Source: Macropodus opercularis (taxonomy: Eukaryota; Chordata; Actinopteri; Anabantiformes; Osphronemidae). Taken from it: a stretch of DNA of 64,000 nt. Location of the stretch: contig CM061091.1 of NCBI GenBank assembly GCA_030770545.1, forward strand, positions 14,874,501 to 14,938,500, in the 5' to 3' direction. The notes under the pieces are model-generated. The model was not told the DNA's origin. It ran no database searches and was given only the letters and a program-made list of their open reading frames with translations. Within the stretch, counting starts at the first letter, position 1. Each line of letters opens with the position of its first letter. The translations under genes and the position numbers were made by a program. Positions 13,401 to 25,400 of this stretch are shown one piece after another.

Positions 13401-16400
13401 CTTTTTCATGTAGGGCAACCCTATAGTGCGGCTACTCTCATTGGCGGTGACTGCTTAAAAACACCTCAGCTAAAACCGGATTCATAACAGTCTGAAAAGC
13501 AGCTGCAGATATGCCAAAATATGATTATTGACACATAGGATCGAGCTGTTTGTTGTTCTCATGGACACTGTACATCGATCTGACTTTGTGACAGACAGAC
13601 TTACAGGAGGAGGCTGATGGGCTTTCTCTATTCGCAAAGCAGATCAGTATCAGGGTTTGATCACTGTTGTTCAATAATTATAAAGAACTAATTAGGAAAC
13701 CAGACCACTGCACTGGGTGATATGTTTCTGTATTATGAAAAATGCGGGGTCTGTGCAGGAGCTCTAGACACTACGGGGTGGCGGAGACTGACAATACTGC
13801 TTCTACTGATGAGCTGAATCACCCAGTGGTGTGACGTGATCTAGTTTAAATAGATTTAGAACAACAGCAGCAAATATGATATCACACAACGATCAGTTTT
13901 TGCTCATCGGCTGACATCAGACAGGTCAGGGTGCTGTCACACTAATATCATGCAGCTCTGACCTATGAACTGAAACATGCCCAGTTTTTGGAGTCATGTT
14001 GCCTTTTCCATTCGTCTGTGTTTTTATTGTGTGATATGTGGTTAAACTAGTAGAAGTAGTGTTCTTACTCAAACATGGATCTTCACGGACTTCACCGGGG
14101 TTTTTTTGTCATCTGTATCACGGCTCGTACAGGGAGGTATTTCATAACCCTCCGAAATGTTGAATAGCTTTGGCAGAAACTAGTCGGAGAGTCACATTCG
14201 TGGTATTTCAATGTCCTGTGCTTCAATTTCTTTTTGTCTGAACCATGTGCCACTTCCTTGGCAGACTGGCATTGCCGGGATGAATAGTTGCGCTGGACCG
14301 TCAGATTTTCTTGTACATCCTGCCATTGTTGATTTTCTTTCTCATTGTCTTAAATGAATTTGTCAAAAAGGTTTTTGACATTGAGAGAAATGCCTGGTTG
14401 GGTCCAGGCCAGGATAGATATAATAACAGCAGAGGAAGTCTCTTGGATGTATGCAGCAGTAGAATTTTGTGTCTGTCCACTTGAAAAGTAATAACCATTA
14501 TCCAAAAGTTAAGTCAAAAGGGAGGCGACATTAAAAAGGACAGGAACCAAGTGTTCAGAGACTAACTAGATATGTACGTAAGCTTTCTACAAGTCATACT
14601 TCATATTTGAATGCTCTTCCTGTTGCCTTCCTGAGTCAGATAGAAATGTGTGTGCATGTGGCGCTGGAGGGGGTGTTTTTTTTTTTTTTTTTTGTGGACG
14701 AGTGTGCGTGTGTGAACTTGAGCGTGTGCGTCACCCTGTGTAAATAGCTTGAATTCCACTGCTTCCCAAAGTCACGCTTCCAAGCTCACAGTTCCATCTA
14801 AAGCTAAAGATACTGAACACTGTTGTCATCATCCTGAACATAACTGTCTGCTGCATTTCTGTAAGGGGATTAAAAGACCCACTTTTGGATATAACCAAAG
14901 GTTTGTAACAAATGAACATGCAGGCCTTAAAATAAAAACTATGGACAATCACAAAAATCTAATGGATTTAAATTTTTTGAAGATTACAAAGGGCTAACAC
15001 ATGAACATTGACTCCATGTACAGTAGTACTGTTTTTTTACCTTTATTTATTATCTATATTACCAGCATTCATTATCTGTACTGACCTCCATCAGAATGTC
15101 ATAAAATCTATTTTGAGTATGAGCAATAACTTTAGTGAGAACATCTTGGAACTTGCCGAGATTATGCAACAATAGTGAGTGATGATGAAATGACAAAACT
15201 TAAGCGTCTGTTATGGAGAATAACCCACATCCTCAGTCATTTACGGCTAGTAAAACAATAACAATAATAGTAATATTACTAAAATAACAATTTCAAAACT
15301 AAGTAATGGTGAATCTCTTTTTTTTTTGTGTGTGTGTGTGTTTTGCTGAGTCAAAGACAAGTCTGGGAGGAAGTTTGGGGATTTTTGTGTTTGAGATAAG
15401 ATCTTGCATATTGTTATGTGTTGGCAGCTTTCAATAAACATGTCATAATTTATCACTGCCATGACAAGATTCACAACGCATGTATTCGCACCCGCCTCCT
15501 CTTCCATGTATGTCATAGTGTCACACCACCCTTACATGCTTGTTCGGCAGGTTTGGTCATGTTGTAGGTGTTTTTGTTCTCAGATGCCAGTTTGATGCCA
15601 GTACAACTCAAATCAGCGTTGAGTAATACATCTAATAGGTCTGTAACAAATCCATTCACATAATTCACACAAGGTCCACTTGTTTCCTTCAGATATAAAT
15701 GGAGCCGACTGAATAATGGCTAAGTGGTGAATGCGCCGCCCTCTTTGTAAAACTAACCAGTCATGTCTTAGTTGTAGGTGTCTGCAGCTAATAAACTGCC
15801 GCCTTAGTGCATCAGTGCATTTTACAAAACAAAGCACTTTGTCTTGCATCAGCCAGGATCTAAATATAGGATTAATACTGTTCCATGTTGTATGTATGTA
15901 AATACACAAACAGAGGTTCAAGAGCTGTTCTGCGCTACGTTAATGAGTGTGTGAGCTGTATAAATGTATAACTTCATTACCCTTTAAGTGTTACCTAATG
16001 AATCAGTTACAGAGGGAAACGAATATTTATTCGTTGTTTATTAATATGAAACAATCCCTCAATGTTAAACCACACATTAATTCTTTACATATGCATTTCT
16101 AAGCGTAGTGATTATTGAAGGTATTATGTTGGTGTTAGTTTTATCCCCCAGCAGTGGAAAGTCACACTTTACACCTTTCCGTGTTTACCTGAGAAGCGAA
16201 AGCACAACGGACGTTGTCTCTTGTCCCCTGATCTGTGTTGCTATGGAGTCCGTGGCAGCCTTCGTGTAGGGTTGGCTGTAAACATTTCAGGGTTGTTGTA
16301 CATGGTTTGCTGCAGGTGCCAGCCCCTGTGCTGTTTGGTTTTTGGGTTTTTTTTTATTTTCTTTCTTTGCTTGGATTAATTTTCCAATGCACTGGCTAGA

Positions 16401-19400
16401 TGAGCCTAATCTCATCCACCAGCTCTTTTTGTTTGGTAGTAGACCAGAGTTGTGTAAATCAACTTACTCTATACCTTCCAGCTAAACGGTTTCAGCGTAA
16501 GCAGTTTGTTCTGTTGCCTCGTTTCTGCCTGACAGGATTCCCGCATTACAGTTCCACTAACCCGCCGGGCAAGTTGCACTGCACAATAGGTTGTGGAAGC
16601 ACAGTAAACAAGGCCTCGGAGTGGGGGAGATGTGGGTGGAGTGGAGGAGGGGGACCGAAGGGGTCAAAAAGCTGTGCCACGCCCCAGGTGCCAGGGCTAG
16701 TAAGAGCAAGCAGCTGGAATGTGAGGGAGATGAATGGGAGAGTAAGTCCTGCCATTCACATGGTGAGTTCCTTCTTTTTTTAAGGTATAAAGAACAAGCA
16801 TGTTTCACAGCGGGTTCCACAAATATCTTACTGCAGGATTTGGGCGTTTTGTTATTTGTCCTGCTGTTTACACGGAGTATGAGTGAAACAGATCAGGGCA
16901 GGGAGAACAGATTCATAGCAGAGACCTGGTTCAGAGGAACTAAAGGGTGATGCCCGTCTCTGTGGATACTTTTAGCTCCGGTCTGTTATGATGTTAGTAC
17001 GAAAGTTTTTTTTTTGTTTGTTTGTTTTTACTGGTCAGTGGTCTCCACAACACCACTGCAGTCTTAAGCTAAAATGAAAACATCACGTGGTGCATGAGCA
17101 ACTATAGTTTAGTTCCCAGTTAATGACACTGACCGTTTTTATTTTTTTGATCTTCTCCCATGTGAAAGGGACACTGTTATGTTGCCTGTACTAAAGAGTT
17201 GGACTCTGTCTGCTTCCAAGGAAACAAATATGCAGCAAAATAAGTTTTTCTTAATTCAGGCTTTAAAACGTCAAGGGGCTGTGGAAACACTTTGAACAGG
17301 CCAGCCAGTGATCCACGACCACTGCTCTGAGAGAAGAGTACATATTTTCTGTCTGTGCGGTTGGCAATGTGTTTACTGGAAGGGCTGCTCATGCAGGGCA
17401 CATGTTGCTGCATGTGCAGTCAGTCAGGGAGCCCCAAACAGGCCATAATATGAAAATGTTTTTGTGGAGGACGTGGTGTTTGTGTGCATGCGCATAGATG
17501 TGTGTCTGTGACTTTGCAAATAACCAGCAAACCCACACTAGAATCCTTTGTGTACGTGTGGTTCGGTGTGAGTTATATGCGTTTGCCGAGTCCAGATTTA
17601 AGCTTCCTTTCTGGGAAACGACATTCCCTGCTCATTTAATGCGAGCTGTAAGAGACGGGGGGGCTTTGGGAGTGAAGAGGCATGGGCTGGTTTCAGTATG
17701 TCCCAGGTTTGTCTATTGTACACAGCGAGTGGTAACAATGGGAGGGTTAAGTATCTGATATACACACTGAACCCTGAGACTCGGCTGCAAGTAATTAAAG
17801 CTGGCAGTTGGCAGAGAAGAGAGTCAGGCGACTGTAATGGCCGCTCTAAGTTCATACCATAATATTTGGATGATGAATCAGGCTGCTAGTAAAAGTGTTG
17901 TCATACTGTTGACCCAAGGCTTTCTCCCCTCTGCATGTCCTGTTGGCCCTGAGGGAGGAGCAGACACGGGAGAAAAAAATCAGTCGGGCAATAAAAACAT
18001 GTTTTTGAGCACGTTTATAATAAAAATATGCGTTTGCCAGAAGAAAGGCCGCTGTAGTTTGCTCCGGATCCTTTCTAAGCGATAGCAAAGTCTCTAATTG
18101 AACTCTTGGCAGCTGAATGGCATTGAGGGTTATGTGGTGGAAGAAAGTTCCAGTTGCTTTAACCAGCATGGGTGGATGATTGAGTTAATTAAGCAGGCAA
18201 CAGTGTGGCATGACTCTTGCATACAGTATGTGCAGCTGGTGTATTACCAAACAGGTAAGAAGTGTTTTGGCACCTGACCTGGAATGAAATCATTACACCT
18301 GTTCCCATAGTCATAACTCTGTATCGCTATTTTTGTGTGTGTGTCATTGATCAGACTTGTTGCCAACCTGGCAGCAGTAATGTTATTACAGCTGCATAAA
18401 GCTTGAGATGAACAACTGTTGTGTAGTAATGTGAAACAATGTGATTATCATCAACAGATAAGTTATTTACAGTAAACGAACTGCATTTCTGAGGAAAATG
18501 TGACTCAAAAACTCAAGAAGTTATGTAATTTTAGCCATTAAACTAAAGTATTTCAACTGCGAGTCCTGTAAAACGACGTAAACAGCGGCCGTTCTGCAAA
18601 CGTCACCTCATTATTTCTTCTGTCTTCTCCTCTTCACAGAATCAGTTTATGACCTTCCACCCAGAGAGCTGCAGCTTCTTTCCAGCACACAGACGAACCC
18701 AGAGACTATGAGTCAAAAGAGCGGCGGAGAGGCAGGGCCTCTCCCTTCAGCTTCTCATGTGTCAGGTAGGATCCTATTCCCCTTTTCCTTGCTGTTGTTC
18801 TGGAAGTGGGACTGTTCGTGCCCCACCCTAAAAAAAATACAACAACAGAAGTCTGTACCTGTTGGCAGACAAACACAATGAACCAGTCAGACAATCAGAT
18901 CCTCATGTCAGGGATATAAATGCTTAAACAATGCGACGTTAGATCAACTAAACATGTCCTCTGTGAAATGTTGTGGTCGCAGCAACACGTTTTTAGACTG
19001 TTGGTAATTTACTGCAGCTTCTGGCACCATGTACAACGTACGGTTTTGGTGTTTACCAAAAATTACATATGGATCAAAAGCCCTGAGAGCTAGTTCAGGC
19101 TACTGAATCTGAGTACACTGCACTCGTGGCTCCAACTCACTAGTCCGGTCATTGCAACATACAACCAACACACCCATGTAGTCTGATGGCTTATCTTGGC
19201 TATGCTGCTGGTCACTGCAATGCTGCCACTGCTGACAGCGTTTCCAGCATCCGCCTGTAGGTTCTGCTTCGCCGATAGCGCTCTGGTTCACCGCTCAACT
19301 GGTAAATGGTTGTGGGATGAAAGAAACAATAAGTGACAGTAACACAGCTGTAAGATGTGATAAAAGCTTATAGAGACCTGTTAGTTGTCAAAGTTTTTAA

Positions 19401-22400
19401 GAACATAAAAAATGACCAAAGTTATTTGGTCTTTTGTCTCAGTCGCCTTTCGAAAACCAACACATTTACCGGAGGCAAGGACACACAAGAGGCAGTCGAT
19501 GTGTGGTTGCAGTTTGTTCTTGTTTCGTGATGTCTGTGCTTTGATGCTTAATCAGAATGACACTGTAATGTATGTGTCTGTTATTCTTGCTTTTTCCCAA
19601 CTAATGGGTCACTAAAACATCCCAGAAGGTCAACAGCAGTCTAACACCTTTTTTCTACCTAAACTCCCATTTCTCACTCTTCATCTAGTTCAACGTAACT
19701 ATGTTACTGCTTTTGGAATTACAGTGTATCTGAGCATGCTGGAGCAACATTTTTTGACAAAATTTCCTGTTTTACCTGAAAGTTATCTAAAGTTTTACTG
19801 TTCAGCTCTTATTGCTCATTCGCTGTCTCGTTTTTATATTCCAGGAAGTTCCCTCTGAAGCAGGGAGGGTCTGCATATAAAATGGTCTGCAGTTCTCTGC
19901 TTCATAGGTCAGAAGCTTGTTTATTTTGTCTCTGTGGCTACGTTCAGTCCCAAGAAAATGAACTTCTATAGCAAAAAACAAAACAAAAACCAACAACAAA
20001 AAGGCTCCAGTAATTGGCATGCATCATGTTGCACACATTACTTTTTGATCTTCATCTCCATTTAATTATTTTTTTGCCATTCAGTTGACCAAAAATTTGT
20101 AGTGAAAATTTTATCCAAAGTTTAAATAAGGAATTTTTACATACTGTACATTTAGAAATGCCAGCACCACAGACACCACAGACATAAAACAGGACCATTT
20201 AAATTGGATTTATAAAAAAAACACTCCAAAAACAAATGAGCAATCATGAACAGATTTAGCTGCTTAAATGGGACTGCTAGCCAACGCTGCTGGAGATGCC
20301 GTTATTCATTGTCTAATTATTTGTGCTGTAGATGCCATGCCCTCCTCTATGACCATGGACGGCCCCCGCAGTGCTTTTTCCACCTCTTCCAGCTCTACCC
20401 TCCATTCCAGTTCTTCAGCGAGTGACCAGAACCCAGCTCAGATAAGCAATGTTGACCCAGAGGACATCAGGGGTAGCAGAGCCGCACCAGAGGCTGCTGG
20501 AGGAGAAAGTGGGAACGGGAACGGCAGCGGTGGAAGGGGTAGCAGTGAGCTAAGAGTCGTAACATCCCAGGAGGCCCCGCAACATCACCAGATGACTCCA
20601 TCGAAGCGCCACACTGTGCTGAACATCTCTCCACCCCCACAAGACCTTTTTGATGATAGCCACGTGTCCTGCCAGGATGAAACATCCCTGGATTCGGAGC
20701 AGAGTAACAGCATCTGGATGGATGACACGGTCTCCAACTTCAGTATTATGAGCACTGTCTCTTACAATGACAACACAGAGGTGCCACGAAAGTCCCGCAA
20801 ACGCACGCCTCGCCAGAGGCCTGGCCCCAAGTCTGCGCGTGCGGAGGAAGCCAGCATGGACATGTTTGATGCAGACAGTGCCAAAGGGCCTCACTTCGTC
20901 CTGTCACAGCTAGGACCTGACAACAAGACCGGACCAAAAGCAAGGTGTGTGTAGCTCCTACATGCAAAAGCATCTGTGTTTAAAGTTGTCAAAGGAAAAG
21001 CATGAAAAGAGTAATGTTTCTGTACAGACAGACGAGGAGTTTAAGGAAATGAATTACTACTATTACTAGTATTCTCTCCTCAGTGTTACGCTGCTCTCTG
21101 CCCTTTTGAATGACCTCATTCAGCTGTTGCCCTCTCTGTCAGAGCAGGGATTATTAGATAATGACACTAACAGATGAATGCTTGCGGTCTTCTCCGGCTC
21201 TTTGTTTCCCACCACACTTCTGTTGAAGACCAGCGGTTAGATCAGAGGGGAGGGAGGAGCAGGATACTAAAGTACAAACAATGTTCGGCCACAGTGAATT
21301 ACAGAGCCTCTCTCAAAGACCTAGGATAACCAGAAGAGGTAAAATAAACACATGGCTCTGAACGCTTTAAGATCAGCGGGTAGAATATGCTGGGTCGATG
21401 TAGGCCTCTTAACTCTGCATTGCTCAGTTCACCGTGAGCATTTTTCACTGCCGCTACAATCTACACAATACACAAATATTTAATGTTGATATAGGCCGTG
21501 ATACATGTTGACAGGGGTTATACGTGTACATCCCTCAACCTAAAAGGAATCTCACATGTAGCAGGGATCAGGCTTTTATCTAGAGTAAAAACAAATGTGT
21601 TCTATTCAGTCAAGCAACTTGAAAAATCAGTCAAACCAGCTAGGACACATCTAATACAGTAGAACGGGGGGGAAGTGCTTATGTCAAAATGGTCTTTGTT
21701 GCAGCTCTGATAATCCTCCGACAAACAACCAGAAAGGTGGAACTCTTTCGATGCAATACCCACAGAAGAGTGAGGGGAAGGAACTGAAGATCCTCGTCCA
21801 GCCGGAGACCCAGCACCGAGCTCGCTACCTGACAGAAGGCAGCAGAGGGTCAGTGAAGGACCGCATCCAGCAGGGCTACCCTACGGTGAAGGTGAGTGGA
21901 GCCAGCAACATGCGGAGGGATAGGGAAACACATTGTTAGTCAAAACTAAACCATGCATGCACATCACTGGCTGTTAGCACCTACCATCCTACACTCATTA
22001 CATTTGGGCCACCTTTATTATCTTTTGATGTGTCATGTTCCCACACAGCTGGAGGGGGCGACCGAGCCAGTGGTTTTACAGATATTTGTGGGGAACGATG
22101 CCGGCCGCGTGAAGCCGCACGGCTTTTACCAAGCCTGCAGAGTGACTGGACGCAACACTACAGCCTGTAAGGAGGTGGTCATCGACGGCACCACCGTCAT
22201 TGAGGTGTCGCTTGATCCAAGCAACAACATGACACTGGCGTATGTGCATTTTCTTTAGATTTAGTGTGAATGTTTCATGTATTGAATGTGTTGGTCTGTG
22301 TATCAAGTGTTATCATTTTTAAACCTGATTGAAATCTCCTAACTAAACTAAACTGAACTAAATGTGCTGTGACCTTTGACTGTTGTCATGCAGGGTGGAC

Positions 22401-25400
22401 TGTGTTGGGATCTTGAAGCTCCGTAATGCAGATGTTGAGGCGCGCATCGGATTAGTCGGCTCGAAGAAGAAGAGCACTCGCGCTCGACTTGTGTTTCGTG
22501 TCAACATTCCCCGTGCAGATGGATCAGTGCTTACATTACAGACTCCCTCATCTCCAATCCTGTGTAGTAAGTGTTGCAAAGCAGCAGTTTATAGGTTGTT
22601 GCATAAAGCTTGGTGTAATATTTTACCTCCTATATATTAAACCGGTTTTGCTAGGATTGTCACTTTAAAAAAAAAAGTTGCTCTTTAGCCAACTTACCTA
22701 ATCATTACCATTGTGTTGTAAACTGGGCTGTTTTCCTCAGTGCAGGTTGTTTCTAAAGTTTTAAAATGCCTGCGGTCAGGAGATTCTTTTGATCTCAGCA
22801 TTTGGAGACAATGTGGACAAATCTTTTTGGATTCAAGTGCTATTTAATAAGGAAGCAGGTTTGTGTGGTGGTACCGTATGAGGGTGTGGTTGGTTTCATA
22901 AACAGGAAAGACGCTTAGAGCATGTTTCTGCCTAAGTGGATTGGGGCACACAGGAGAGAAAGAGGAGGAAAGGACGAAACAATATTCGCGTGTGTAACTG
23001 TTTACACAGAGCCAGCATGCAATCTAAGGAAATATGTTTCCAAAAAAGAAATAATATTAGTTCCCACATTGCATCTGGGCATGAGAGCAGTGTGTTGTGT
23101 GTCTTCTTTGTGAGGACATCCTGGCTGGACCTTGAAAAAGCTATAGTTAGACTGGGTGAGATTATGATTAGCGTAAACACCAAGGTTGAATCCTTGCTCG
23201 TAATGATAGTTACAGCACTGGTTCATGACATGCGTTGTGTCCTCACAAAGACAGCGATAGAAACGCTTATGTGTAGAGTAGTGCATGGTTTGTGGGAATG
23301 AGGGAGTTTTAGTTTTTACCACAATAAAGGGGAGAGAGAACCATCAGATCATGTGATGTACAGTACTGTGCAAAGGTTTTAGGCAGGTGTAAAAAAAAAA
23401 TGCTGTAAACAAAGAATGCTTTCAAAAATGGAAGTGTTAAACAATTATTTTCATAAATGAACAAAAGAGGTGTGACCACCCTTCAAACAGCAGTAATTCT
23501 TCTCGGTCCACTTGCACGGTTGTTGAAGGAACTGGGCTGTAGGTTGGTCCAAACGTCTTGGAGAACTAACCACAGATCTTCTGTGGATGTAGGGTTTCTC
23601 ACATCCTTCTGTCGCTTCATGTGATCCCAGATTCACTCCGTGATGCTGAGATCAGGGCTCTGTGGGGGCCACGCATCACTTCCAGTACTGACGTAGTAAC
23701 CAAATGTTGATTTCATTTAGATTTTTTTTGTTTCTTTTGCTCACTTTGCATTTTGTAAATTGACAAAAATAAACAATCTTTATTATTAGCTGCAGCTCTC
23801 TGGGTGGAAGGTCATAGACTATTTCTGAAAGCATTCTTTGTTTATAGCATTTTTTTCCACACCTGCCTCAAACTTTTGCACAGTACTATATGTACAGGGT
23901 TTAAATATCTGTCCTAGTTTCTTAAGAATAAAAATGTGTGAAATATCATCTTAAAAATATTTTTCCCTGTATCCACAAACAATTTATTAGGCTTTTAAAG
24001 GCTGTTAGTTCATGTGATGTCATGTTTACAATCCCTATCAAAAACGTCTTTTATGAATTAAAAGTTATAAAAGAATACATTTAGTTTTATTTTTAGAATT
24101 GGTTTCACATTAATTTTGCTGATCTAAAAAATGTTATTCTCTGTTTCTTGTCTATGTCTCTACCGTCTTGTCGAATTAATATCCAAAGAAAACCTTTCAA
24201 ATTAAAGGCTGTATTAACGCTGTTTGTATCTGCTCTGTTAAAGCCCAACCTGCAGGGTTGCCGGAAATCCTGAAAAAGTCTCTACACCGCTGTTCAGTGG
24301 GGGGTGGTGAAGAAGTCTTCATCATCGGCAAGAACTTTCTTAAAGACACTAAAGTCATTTTTCATGAAAATGTGTCGGGTAAGAAGCTTTTTTTTTCAAG
24401 TATGAGTAAACAAAAGTAGCCTTGAGTTGGTCTCTTCTTATTGTGAATATGTTCTTTCAGATGAGAATTCATGGAAGGCAGAGGCTGAAATCGACATGGA
24501 GCTGTTTCACCAGGTAAAGTTTGTCCTTGTGTTATTTTTATTTTCAGTGATTAATGCCAGTTACTAAGGAGCTGAGTAGACAGACGCAGTCATGAGGCTT
24601 TAGACATAATCATCTTAAATGGCTGCTGGTTCAAAGGTTTGAGTGGTCTCATTGTGTTGTGACCCAATTACACTGAGTCTCAGAGTTTCTAGAGTGTCTC
24701 AACAGTCCAGGTTAGTCCTTAGTCCCCTGTTGTAACAACTGCTGAATCTAAGTGCATTGATGAATCTGCTGGTAATTATGAAGTGTCTTGATTTTTCTTT
24801 TTCTTGGTGATGCTTTGGGAAATGGTTGTGTAAATGAATTGTGTCTGACTGAAACCTATGCGTATAACAATCATGCGTTTTATTAATTAAAAAACAGTTA
24901 CATTTTGAGGTAAAGTTAAAGAAGTCGTTTTATTGTGTTTTAGGTGTCTTTTTATTAAGACAGTGCTGCTTTTTACTTTCTTCAGCTGCTGAGGGTTGAA
25001 AATGAGAGAGTTAATCGTTTGTTACCTGATCATTTGTTAGATTGGACTACATGAATTGTTAAAACTACAGTCCACTATTATGAAAATAAAATCTAAAAGT
25101 CTTTTTCTCTGATCTTCACCAAGAATCACTTGATAGTGAAGGTGCCTCCCTACCAAAACCAAGACATTACCTCTGGAGTTTGTGTTGGAGTCTATGTGGT
25201 GACAAATGCTGGAAAGTCTCATGATGTACAACCTTTCACCTACATGCCAGATCCAGGTTTGTTTGTATGACTTACACTGACAAACAGCTGATGATACTGA
25301 GTGAACAAGCTTGTCACAGAGCTGATTAGTTTTTGCAATTATTATTTATTTACAACCTGTGCATAGATTTACTTGCTAAATCTGGGATTCAAAAAGCCGT